Below are positions 26,162 through 32,219 of a stretch of 32,219 nucleotides of DNA, one piece after another. The DNA is taken from positions 1 to 32,219 of the forward strand of contig JAGXHE010000176.1 of the NCBI GenBank assembly GCA_024636445.1. Direction: 5' to 3'. Numbering within the stretch: position 1 is the stretch's first letter; every line of letters begins with the position of its first letter. The position numbers and the translations under genes are program-made. Below the pieces are notes generated by a model, which saw only the letters and a list, made by a program, of their open reading frames with translations, had not been told where the DNA came from and made no database searches. Source of the DNA: Sulfitobacter sp. Lineage in GTDB: Bacteria; Pseudomonadota; Alphaproteobacteria; Rhodobacterales; Rhodobacteraceae.

Positions 26162-27712
26162 CTAAGCAGGCAGGTGAATGTTGAACTTTGCCCGAAGTGC
26201 CGCATCCAGCAGCGGATCGAACCGCGCGGCGGAACGTTCGGACAGGATTTCATTCTTTCGTGCGGTGGCCCGTTCGATCAGGTCGGGTTTGCCGCGCTCG
26301 GCCCATTCCTTGGGCGAGGTGCGGTCGCCAAGCGCGGGATAGACGTTGTCCATTTCCATCCGGCCCAGCGTTTCGGCGGTGCCAAGGTAATGCCCCGGAC
26401 CGCCCATGCAGACCGCCGCCATCTGGTCCAGCGCCATCGTCTCGTCGGTCACTTCGATACCGCGCACGCAGCGCATCGCCTGACCGATCAGATCGTCGCC
26501 GATGATCAGGCTTTCGTGACAGAACCCCAGCAGCGAGGCGTGCATGCCAGCCGCCTCGTAGACCATGTTCAGCCCGGACAGCCCCGCCATTACGTTGGAA
26601 CACATCTGCTCCCATCCGGCCTGCATGTCGGGCAGCTTGCTGTCGGCAATGCCTGCGGCGGCCCCACCGGGCAGGTCGTAGAACCGGTGCATCTGTGCGC
26701 AGCCCGCCGTCAGCAGCGCCTGTTCGCCCGAGCCGCCGGTCATCGATCCGGTGCGCAGGTCCAGATCGAAGGGCCATGTGCCAAAGATCGCAGGCGCGCC
26801 CGGTTTGACCGCGTGGACATAGACCAGACCCGCCAGACATTCCGCAACCGCCTGAACGATGGCCCCCGCGATACTGCCCGGAGCCGTGGCCCCAGACATG
26901 CCCGCGGACAACAGCAGCACGGGCATGCCGTGTTTGATGCATTCTTCCATCACCAGACATGATTCGGTGGCGAATTTCATCGGCGGCACGACGAAGCAGT
27001 TGGAATTGCTGACGAAAGGTCGCTCGCGCAACGCCGCTTCGCCGCCTGCGATCATCTGCAGCATCTCGATGGCAGGGCCGACATAGGCGGGGTCGGTGAA
27101 CGACACGCCCACGTGTTTGGTGGTGCCAGAGGTGCAGGCATAGACCGAGTTCATGTCCATCTCGAAGTTGTCATAGATGTCGCGGCACACCATCGGACGC
27201 TGAACAAAGTGGATGTTGTCCAGCCGGTCGCAGATGCGCGCGGCGTCGTGCAGGTCCTGAACGGTGCTTTCGCGGTAGCTGCGACCGTCGGGCTCGACCA
27301 TATGCACCGCAGCGCCTGCGGTGCCGTAGTGCACGCGGGTGCCTGACAAGTCGAGATCATGCAGCCCGTCGCGGCTGTGCAAGGTCAGGGTGCGGTTGGC
27401 TTTGGCAATCGTGTCCTCGACCAGCGCGCGGGGGAACCGGATACGCCCGTCGTCGCCCAGAATGGCACCCGCAGCGGTCAGGTAGGCCACGCCGGAGGGC
27501 GGCGCATCTGCCAGACCGATACGCTCCAGCGCATCAAGCGCGGCTGCGTGGATGCGCGCGACATCCGCGTCGCTCATCGGTTTGTACTGACCGCCGGTCA
27601 TGCCGGGACGGATGGGTCGAAGGTGATCTGCCAGCGGCGCGGCGCGGGCCGCACGGCGCGCAGCGCGTCCGCCGGTGCGCAGGGGTGGGCGCAGGAGAGT
27701 ATGGTCGTTCAT
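26162..27712 (-). CDS. MttB-family corrinoid methyltransferase without pyrrolysine
   Basis: The protein belongs to the trimethylamine methyltransferase (MttB/COG5598) family, whose members transfer a methyl group from a quaternary or tertiary amine to a corrinoid protein. I chose the ATG at 27712 (516 residues, MNDHTLLRPPLRTGG). The body shows family stretches such as GGQYKPMSDADVARIHAAALDALERIG, VHYGTAGAAVHMVEPDGR, LLLSAGMSGATAPGSIAGAIVQAVAE and GTWPFDLDLRTGSMTGGSGE. The frame runs through with no in-frame amber codon, so this is a non-pyrrolysine member. Such members characterised elsewhere act on glycine betaine and similar methylated osmolytes, which fits a marine bacterium. No corrinoid-protein gene, methyl acceptor or transporter is adjacent, so the substrate is open. 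A short Arg-rich N-terminal segment precedes the conserved core. Confidence 0.85.
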   Translation of the reverse strand: MNDHTLLRPPLRTGGRAARRAARAAPLADHLRPIRPGMTGGQYKPMSDADVARIHAAALDALERIGLADAPPSGVAYLTAAGAILGDDGRIRFPRALVEDTIAKANRTLTLHSRDGLHDLDLSGTRVHYGTAGAAVHMVEPDGRSYRESTVQDLHDAARICDRLDNIHFVQRPMVCRDIYDNFEMDMNSVYACTSGTTKHVGVSFTDPAYVGPAIEMLQMIAGGEAALRERPFVSNSNCFVVPPMKFATESCLVMEECIKHGMPVLLLSAGMSGATAPGSIAGAIVQAVAECLAGLVYVHAVKPGAPAIFGTWPFDLDLRTGSMTGGSGEQALLTAGCAQMHRFYDLPGGAAAGIADSKLPDMQAGWEQMCSNVMAGLSGLNMVYEAAGMHASLLGFCHESLIIGDDLIGQAMRCVRGIEVTDETMALDQMAAVCMGGPGHYLGTAETLGRMEMDNVYPALGDRTSPKEWAERGKPDLIERATARKNEILSERSAARFDPLLDAALRAKFNIHLPA

Positions 27713-28166
27713 ATCGCGAAATCCGTGTACATGGGAAAGGGCAGGGCAAGGCGGGCACGCAACCTGCAAGGCCTGCCACGCGCGGCGCGCCCACGCCCGG
27801 CACCGATTGTGCGCACGACAAGGGCGATTTTACACCGATCAGCCTGCATCCCTGGCTCCTTGGCAGATCGCACGCAGCGGCGATCCTGTACTGGGGTAAG
27901 CGCATCCTGCGCGTCACCATGCCGGTCTGTCCTTCCCGTTCGCGACATTCGGTCGCAATTGGCTTTTGGCTGATCGCCGCCGACCTTTTGCACGCGTTGC
28001 GCGAGTTCCCGCCGTGCTGTGGCAGAACACGAAAACGTGGGTGGAACTATACCTCGCTTTTGGCGTTTTGGTATTAGTCCGTGGGAACACATGACTGCGC
28101 GCAGAGATCTGCGCCGCAGTGCCCGCGGTCATGAATACGCAAGAAAAGAAAACCAGGAGCAATACT
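27713..28166. promoter_or_regulatory. 454-bp divergent gap between the mttB-like and outer-membrane genes
   Basis: I see no convincing gene here. The stretch must hold the promoters of both divergent genes. Weak -10-like sequences for the plus strand are TATACC (28049-28054) and TATTAG (28072-28077), neither with a good -35. The strongest element is the hairpin at 28090-28133, listed separately. Confidence 0.4.
28090..28133 (+). promoter_or_regulatory. Long hairpin in the 5' leader of the outer-membrane protein gene
   Basis: CTGCGCGCAG (28095-28104) pairs with CTGCGCCGCAG (28109-28119, one bulged C) around AGAT. An outer helix, CATGAC/GTCATG (28090-28095/28128-28133), can enclose it, sharing only C28095 with the inner stem. 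It ends 33 nt before the start codon, just before an A-rich stretch with the AGGAG ribosome binding site. It may stabilise an abundant message or bind a regulator. Confidence 0.45.
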
Positions 28167-28745
28167 ATGAAACGTATCATTTACGCAGGCGCACTGACGC
28201 TGGCAGCCGCAGCACCGCTGTATGCCGGCGCCCCCGCTGATCCAGTCATCGAAGCACCCGTTATCGTACCGGCGGCTCCGGCCTTTGTCGGCGGCGATTG
28301 GACCGGCTTCTATGCTGGTGGCCAGCTGGGCTATGCCGATATCGATGGCACAGGCGCTGCAGATGGCGACGGTGGCACTTACGGTATCCACGCCGGCTAC
28401 AACTACGACTTTGGCAACTTTGTCCTGGGTGGCGAACTCGACTATGACAAACTCGACGTCGATCTGGGCGGCATTGCCGAAGCAGACAGCGTTGCACGTC
28501 TGAAACTGAAAGCCGGTTACGACCTGGGCCGCACTTTGGTCTATGCAACAGCGGGCGCTGCAAGCATTGACACCTCGGTGGGCAGCGACACTGGTGGATT
28601 CTACGGTCTTGGCCTTGCCTACAAAGTCAGCGATCGCTTCACCATGGGCGGCGAAGTGCTGGACCACAGCTTTAGCGACATCGACGGCTCCGGCGTTGAC
28701 GCAGATGCGACCACGTTCACACTGCGCGGCTCGTACAACTTCTAA
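28167..28745 (+). CDS. Small outer-membrane beta-barrel protein (porin-like, OmpA/OmpX type)
   Basis: The 192-residue protein begins with a clear signal peptide (MKRIIYAGALTLAAAAPLYA, cleavage before GAP). A Pro-rich segment follows, and then GGDWTGFYAGGQLGYADIDG, the usual start of the OMP_b-brl (PF13505) barrel of alphaproteobacteria. Alternating hydrophobic/polar strands with GxxxG-type turns continue to the C-terminus. This ends in Phe (RGSYNF), the signature recognised by the BAM assembly machinery. An eight-stranded barrel is the expected fold. AGGAG lies eight bases before the ATG at 28167; an in-frame ATG at 28119 would add 16 residues ahead of the signal peptide and is unlikely. Function beyond a structural or adhesion-type surface protein cannot be given. 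Confidence 0.88.
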   Translation: MKRIIYAGALTLAAAAPLYAGAPADPVIEAPVIVPAAPAFVGGDWTGFYAGGQLGYADIDGTGAADGDGGTYGIHAGYNYDFGNFVLGGELDYDKLDVDLGGIAEADSVARLKLKAGYDLGRTLVYATAGAASIDTSVGSDTGGFYGLGLAYKVSDRFTMGGEVLDHSFSDIDGSGVDADATTFTLRGSYNF

Positions 28746-28796
28746 GCTTTGAGATTTGTCATGGCGTCCTGCGGGGCGTCATGACGCCAAGACATG

Positions 28797-28852
28797 CGGC
28801 GGCGCGTTGGTTTGGGTGGTTTTCCACTTGTCCGACGCGCCGCCGTTATTGT
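28797..28852 (+). terminator. Terminator of the outer-membrane protein gene
   Basis: CGGCGGCGCGT (28797-28807) pairs perfectly with ACGCGCCGCCG (28835-28845), followed by TTATTGTTT. The 27-nt loop holds a small inner stem GTGG-TTTT-CCAC. A weaker hairpin, GGCGTC/GACGCC (28763-28768/28783-28788), lies just before it. Confidence 0.65.
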
Positions 28853-28879
28853 TTGAAGCCAGGCGTTATTTCCGGTCTG

Positions 28880-30073
28880 TCACTCGGCCAGTTCCAGCGT
28901 CCCGGCCAATTCTGCCGCAAAATCGCACAGCGTTTTCAGCGCCGCGATGAAACGGGCATCGTCAATCGTCATCGCCACGCGGATATGGCCCGCTGCCGCC
29001 TGACCGAAGCTTTCGCCCGGCATCACGGCGATGTGGTGCGCGTCCAGCAGGGCGTTGGCGAAATCATCGCCGCTTTGCCCGGTCGCGCGAATGTCCAGCA
29101 TCAGGTACATGGCCCCCTGCGCGGGCACCAGCGTCACGGTGTTCTGACCGCTCAGAACCTCGATCGCCTTTTCACGGCGGCGGCGGAAAGGCTCGGCCAC
29201 TTCGGCCTCGACTTCGGCACCTTGCTTGAGCCCAAAATTTGCCGCGTCCTGAATATAGCCCGGCACGCCGTAGGTGGTGTTGGTGGCCAGATTGACCAGA
29301 TTGGCGATGACCTGCTCGGGGCCGACGATCCAGCCACAGCGCGATCCGGTCATGGCGTGGGATTTGGACATCGAGCCTACCACAAGCGTACGGTCTGCCA
29401 TGCCGGGCAGGGCGCGCGGGCTGATGTGTTCGCCCTCCCAGACTTGAGTGTCGTAGACCTCGTCCGAGATCAGCCACAAATCGTGCGCTTTGCACACGTC
29501 CGCGATGCCTTGCAGGGTTTCGCGGCTGTAGACCACGCCGGTGGGATTGTTGGGCGAGTTGACCAACAGCGACACTGCACCTTTTTCCGCCGCCGCCGCG
29601 ATATCCTCGGCGCGGGGCTGAAAAGCGTTTTCGGCATGCGCTGGCACCGAGCGGGGCACGGCGCTGACCGAACGGATCGTGCCGGGGTAGGTGGCATAGT
29701 AGGGATCGATATAAAGCGCCGTCTCGCCGGGATCGCAGGCGGCCGCATGGGCTGCAAACAGCGCTGCCTGACCGCCGGGGGTGATGATGACGTTGTCGCG
29801 GGTGGTGGGCACGCCGGTGCGCGCCTGCACCCGTGCGGCCACGGTGTCGCGCAGATCGTCGATGCCCGGTACCATCGCATAGCCGGTGTGTCCGCCCATC
29901 GCACTGCGGTGCATCTCTTGCAGGATCGGCGCTGCGGTGCCGATATCATGCTCGCCGATGGTCAGTTCGGTCACGGCGATCCCTTCGGCGATCATGCCGC
30001 GCGCCTTGAGGAACACGTCCCAGCCGTCCGATCCACCGCCATTGATGTTTGCAATCCGATGCGAAATCTTCAT
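28880..30073 (-). CDS. Class I aminotransferase (aspartate-aminotransferase-like)
   Basis: The 397-residue fold-type I PLP enzyme shows TPGGQAALFAAHAAACDPG near residue 98, the LVNSPNNPTGVVYSRETL substrate loop near 170, WLISDEVYD near 200 and the Schiff-base lysine in VVGSMSKSHAMTGSRCGW near 237. The sequence resembles the AspC-like subfamily rather than the other aminotransferase at 13279-14460. The substrate is not readable from sequence. A good AGGAG ribosome binding site lies six bases before the ATG. On the minus strand a perfect TTGACA (plus-strand 30127-30132) lies upstream, so the promoter is back to back with that of cysS. Confidence 0.9.
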   Translation of the reverse strand: MKISHRIANINGGGSDGWDVFLKARGMIAEGIAVTELTIGEHDIGTAAPILQEMHRSAMGGHTGYAMVPGIDDLRDTVAARVQARTGVPTTRDNVIITPGGQAALFAAHAAACDPGETALYIDPYYATYPGTIRSVSAVPRSVPAHAENAFQPRAEDIAAAAEKGAVSLLVNSPNNPTGVVYSRETLQGIADVCKAHDLWLISDEVYDTQVWEGEHISPRALPGMADRTLVVGSMSKSHAMTGSRCGWIVGPEQVIANLVNLATNTTYGVPGYIQDAANFGLKQGAEVEAEVAEPFRRRREKAIEVLSGQNTVTLVPAQGAMYLMLDIRATGQSGDDFANALLDAHHIAVMPGESFGQAAAGHIRVAMTIDDARFIAALKTLCDFAAELAGTLELAE

Positions 30074-30157
30074 CTGCCGCTCCTATACTTGCGATTTTTC
30101 GCCAAGGGGTCAGAGCGGCTCCGATTTGTCAACTCCGGGGCACACCCATCACGGGTC

Positions 30158-30186
30158 TTGACCGCAAGCGCGCCCGTGGGTTAGCT
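30158..30186 (+). promoter_or_regulatory. Predicted cysS promoter, with overlapping dyad
   Basis: TTGACC (30158-30163) and TTAGCT (30181-30186) are separated by exactly 17 bases. The -35 is good and the -10 weak. Transcription would start at about 30193, on the first base of the leader-peptide ATG. An inverted repeat CACGGG/CCCGTG (30150-30155/30173-30178) spans the -35 and could be an operator. Confidence 0.45.
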
Positions 30187-30192
30187 GGCGAC

Positions 30193-30237
30193 ATGAAAAG
30201 AACCTGCACCATTATCACCTGCTGCATTATCTGCTGA
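30193..30237 (+). CDS. Cysteine-rich leader peptide upstream of cysS (14 residues)
   Basis: The frame encodes [14 protein letters not shown] and stops at TGA 30235-30237. Four of the fourteen codons are Cys, all TGC, two of them in tandem, and the last residue is Cys. It lies 82 nt upstream of the cysteinyl-tRNA synthetase gene, exactly where a cysteine-sensing leader peptide would be expected. There is no ribosome binding site; the predicted transcription start coincides with the A of the ATG, so translation would be leaderless, as reported for the trp leader in Sinorhizobium. Stalling at the Cys codons when charged tRNA-Cys is low would change folding of the downstream RNA. The coding content and position are seen; regulation is inferred. 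Confidence 0.65.
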   Translation: MKRTCTIITCCIIC

Positions 30238-30313
30238 TCCACTCAGCGGGCCGGTTCTTTGTTTCCATGACACATCAGAATTGCCAGGCCCGCGCCAACC
30301 CCCTGCGCGAGGA
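30231..30313 (+). promoter_or_regulatory. Candidate attenuator of cysS with 1:2, 2:3 and 3:4 helices
   Basis: Three overlapping helices can be drawn. 1:2 is CTGCTGA/TCAGCGG (30231-30237/30243-30249, one G-T). 2:3 is GCGGGCC/GGCCCGC (30246-30252/30287-30293, perfect). 3:4 is CGCGC/GCGCG (30291-30295/30305-30309), and its last base is the first G of the cysS ribosome binding site GAGGA (30309-30313). A further 8-bp pairing, AAAGAACC (30197-30204) with GGTTCTTT (30253-30260), closes the leader and ends in a T-rich tract. A ribosome held on the Cys codons covers strand 1, favouring 2:3 and freeing the ribosome binding site. Confidence 0.5.
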
Positions 30314-30319
30314 CGCCTG

Positions 30320-31741
30320 ATGGACATCCACCTGTATAACACCGCCACCCGCAGCAAGGAGCTGTTTGCGCCGCTCGACCCTGAAAATGTGCGGATGTAT
30401 GTCTGCGGGCCGACGGTTTACGACCGCGCGCATCTGGGCAACGCGCGGCCCGTGCTGGTGTTCGATATCCTGTACCGGCTGCTGAAAACGCAGTACCCGC
30501 GTGTTACGTATGTGCGGAATTTTACCGACGTCGATGACAAGATCAACGCCCGCGCCGCCGAGAGCGGGCGCAGCATCGGCGATATCACCGCCGAGACGTC
30601 GCAGTGGTTTCTGGACGACATGGGCGCGATCGGCGCGTTGGAGCCCGACCACATGCCTAGGGCGACGGCCTATATCGCCGAGATGGTCGAGATGATCGAG
30701 GGGTTGATCGAGGGTGGCTTTGCTTATGCCAAAGAGGGCCATGTGCTGTTTCGCGTGCGCGAGTACGACCGTTATGGCAAGCTGTCGGGGCGTTCAGTCG
30801 ATGACATGATCGCGGGCGCACGGGTCGAGGTGGCCCCCTATAAAGAAGACCCGATGGACTTCGTTCTGTGGAAGCCGTCGGACGCGCAGACGCCGGGATG
30901 GGACAGCCCCTGGGGGCGCGGACGTCCCGGCTGGCATATCGAGTGTTCCGCGATGGCCAAGGCGCTGCTTGGCGACAAGTTCGACATTCACGGCGGCGGC
31001 AACGATCTGATGTTTCCGCACCACGAGAACGAGATCGCGCAAAGCTGCTGCGCCAACGGCACCGACCGGATGGCAAGCGTGTGGATGCACAACGAGATGC
31101 TGCAGGTCGAAGGCAAGAAGATGTCCAAGAGTCTGGGCAATTTCTTTACCGTGCGCGATCTGCTGGAGCAAGGCGTGCCGGGCGAGGTGATCCGGTTCGT
31201 GATGCTGTCCACGCATTACCGCAAGCCGATGGACTGGACGGAGAAGAAGCGCGAGGAGGCGATGGGGCACCTGAGCAAATACCAGACTTTGCAGCGTCAG
31301 TTACTTAATGAATACCCAGAACTAAAATCAAAAGATAATGTAGTTGACAGTGAAGTGATTGAGGCGCTTGCAAGCGATCTAAACACACCTCTGGCTTTGA
31401 CGAGATTACATAAGCTTGCCGCAGAAGCGATGTCTCCGAAACAATTTGGCTTGCAAGCTGCCTCTGGCTTCTTGGCGTCGCTCGAATTCCTAGGTTTCGG
31501 AAAACTCAACGTGCAATCAATGCGAACAGATAGGGCGATCAGATCTGCCATAGATACCGTTTCGATTGTTAATGGACTTGTTGAGAAATTATCGGAAGCG
31601 CGAAAAGCCAAAGATTTTGGCACGGCGGATACCATCCGCGACGAACTTGTAGCTGCAGGGTTGATCATAAGAACGACCAAAGAGGGTGTTGATTGGCAGC
31701 AAGGCCCAAACTTTGACGCCACGAAGCTGGAGGGCCTGTGA
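30320..31741 (+). CDS. cysS: Cysteinyl-tRNA synthetase, 3' third of atypical composition
   Basis: CysS charges tRNA-Cys with cysteine in the cytoplasm. I chose the ATG at 30320 (473 residues, [16 protein letters not shown]) with GAGGA six bases upstream; the frame is open earlier but that part is the attenuator. Class I signatures are the HIGH-type HLGN at residues 38-41 and KMSKS at 267-271. Zinc ligands are C29 (YVCGPTVYD), the C and H of WHIECSAMA and HHENE. From about base 31299 (residue 327, the end of the catalytic part) to about 31700, composition falls to roughly 45% GC from about 62% just before. TTA, CTA, AGA and ATA codons appear, rare elsewhere in the window. The encoded protein still reads as a normal anticodon-binding region ([19 protein letters not shown]), so the gene should be functional. 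Confidence 0.95.
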   Translation: MDIHLYNTATRSKELFAPLDPENVRMYVCGPTVYDRAHLGNARPVLVFDILYRLLKTQYPRVTYVRNFTDVDDKINARAAESGRSIGDITAETSQWFLDDMGAIGALEPDHMPRATAYIAEMVEMIEGLIEGGFAYAKEGHVLFRVREYDRYGKLSGRSVDDMIAGARVEVAPYKEDPMDFVLWKPSDAQTPGWDSPWGRGRPGWHIECSAMAKALLGDKFDIHGGGNDLMFPHHENEIAQSCCANGTDRMASVWMHNEMLQVEGKKMSKSLGNFFTVRDLLEQGVPGEVIRFVMLSTHYRKPMDWTEKKREEAMGHLSKYQTLQRQLLNEYPELKSKDNVVDSEVIEALASDLNTPLALTRLHKLAAEAMSPKQFGLQAASGFLASLEFLGFGKLNVQSMRTDRAIRSAIDTVSIVNGLVEKLSEARKAKDFGTADTIRDELVAAGLIIRTTKEGVDWQQGPNFDATKLEGL

Positions 31742-31896
31742 TGCACTATGATCCAACGCAGAACAGTGCTCGTCCGAGGGTGGGTGCGGAGCGCCCGCCG
31801 TCAAACCGAAGGTTTGCCTTTGGCAAAACGGGGGCGGACGGGCGCTGTTCGTGCAAAGTGCACGAACGGGTGTGTAACGCGGAGGTTTCGGTATGA
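31741..31896 (+). CDS. Doubtful 51-codon frame linking cysS and the next gene
   Basis: An ATG overlapping the cysS stop (TGATG) opens a 51-residue frame, starting [20 protein letters not shown], that ends with its TGA inside the next gene's ATG (ATGA). The overlaps at both ends would allow translational coupling. The second half is built from palindromes (31791-31867), so the frame may be a chance opening through an inserted repeat. I do not recognise the product. Confidence 0.2.
   Translation: MHYDPTQNSARPRVGAERPPSNRRFAFGKTGADGRCSCKVHERVCNAEVSV
31791..31867. repeat. Palindrome cluster between cysS and the citramalate-synthase-type gene
   Basis: An outer stem GCGCCCG/CGGGCGC (31791-31797/31839-31845, extendable past one bulge) encloses two overlapping small stems, CAAACC-GAA-GGTTTG (31802-31816) and TTTGCC-TTT-GGCAAA (31813-31827). 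Right after it comes a perfect 9-bp hairpin, GTTCGTGCA-AAG-TGCACGAAC (31847-31867). There is no T tract. The layout fits an extragenic repeat element. Confidence 0.55.
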
Positions 31897-32219
31897 CAAA
31901 ATCACGACTCTACCTCTTCGACACCACCTTGCGTGACGGACAACAAACCCAAGGCGTGCAGTTCTCGACCGATGAGAAAATCACCATCGCGCGCGCTCTC
32001 GACAGCCTTGGCATCGACCATATCGAAGGCGGCTGGCCGGGGGCGAACCCCACTGACAGCGCGTTTTTTGACGCCGCACCGCAGACCCGCGCCACCATGA
32101 CCGCCTTTGGCATGACCAAGCGCAACGGGATGTCCGCCGAAAACGATGACGTTCTGGCCGCCGTGCTGAACGCGGGCACGTCTGCCGTCTGCCTTGTGGG
32201 CAAGACGCATGACTTTCAC
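31893..32219 (+). CDS. cimA: Citramalate synthase-type protein (LeuA/CimA family), 3' end outside window
   Basis: Only the first 109 codons are present; the frame is open to the window edge. The start [29 protein letters not shown] carries the DTTLRDG signature of the isopropylmalate/citramalate/homocitrate synthase family, with the metal-binding Asp and catalytic Arg. [13 protein letters not shown] and AFGMTKRNG are typical of the CimA branch, which condenses pyruvate and acetyl-CoA to citramalate on the threonine-independent route to isoleucine. A GGAGG ribosome binding site lies seven bases before the ATG. The family is firm. Citramalate specificity is inferred from resemblance of the N-terminus, since the deciding C-terminal domain is not visible. 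Confidence 0.85.
   Translation, partial: MTKSRLYLFDTTLRDGQQTQGVQFSTDEKITIARALDSLGIDHIEGGWPGANPTDSAFFDAAPQTRATMTAFGMTKRNGMSAENDDVLAAVLNAGTSAVCLVGKTHDFH

Noticed and set aside
26162-27712. Pyrrolysine-containing trimethylamine methyltransferase
   Set aside because: The frame is complete without any internal TAG codon, so there is no pyrrolysine position.

Overview
The window reads as chromosomal DNA of a marine alphaproteobacterium of the Rhodobacteraceae (roseobacter group; Sulfitobacter-like is a guess). The base composition is GC-rich. Supporting signs are a canonical alphaproteobacterial SOS box (GTTC-N7-GTTC) before lexA, the order trpG-trpD-trpC-moaC-moeA-lexA, an adenosylcobalamin-dependent ribonucleotide reductase, a non-pyrrolysine MttB-family gene and a two-domain cold-shock protein. 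Nearly all genes are ordinary core genes. I see no insertion sequence, prophage or CRISPR array.

Layout. 1-1879: 3' part of comEC (+). 2055-6968: a tight minus-strand cluster trpG-trpD-trpC-moaC-moeA-lexA, linking tryptophan synthesis, molybdenum cofactor synthesis and the SOS repressor, and ending in an intrinsic terminator. 7154-8626: an envelope polysaccharide-deacetylase-like protein (+), divergent from trpG. 8745-16427: a long minus-strand run, read in transcription order as fabI, a LysE-family exporter, gpt, an aminotransferase, a PpiD-like periplasmic folding factor, trpE and an AstE/AspA-family hydrolase. 16591-18486: plus-strand pdxH, a double cold-shock-domain gene, a DUF192 gene and tRNA-Pro(UGG). 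18575-19039: a small putative lipoprotein (-). 19591-23232: nrdJ (+). 23729-26091: the carboxyspermidine route of polyamine synthesis, decarboxylase followed by dehydrogenase (+), with a strong terminator. 26162-27712: MttB-family methyltransferase (-). 28167-28745: small outer-membrane beta-barrel protein (+). 28880-30073: a second class I aminotransferase (-). 30320-31741: cysS (+). 31893-end: start of a citramalate-synthase-type gene (+).

The most interesting material lies between genes. Upstream of cysS is a 14-codon open frame with four Cys codons (30193-30237). It sits where transcription is predicted to start, and mutually exclusive helices lead from it to the cysS ribosome binding site. 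This looks like a leaderless, cysteine-sensing attenuator. Upstream of the carboxynorspermidine decarboxylase, 23636-23728 can fold into two alternative pairs of perfect 7-bp helices, one of which buries the ribosome binding site; this is riboswitch-like. Just before it lie two related terminator units sharing a 13-nt sequence. The last third of cysS is AT-rich with foreign-looking codon use, suggesting a recombined segment. The lexA 3' UTR carries a duplicated 34-bp element with paired TATGTAC heptamers exactly 21 bp apart.

All helices and base counts were worked out by eye. No folding, alignment or database search was run.
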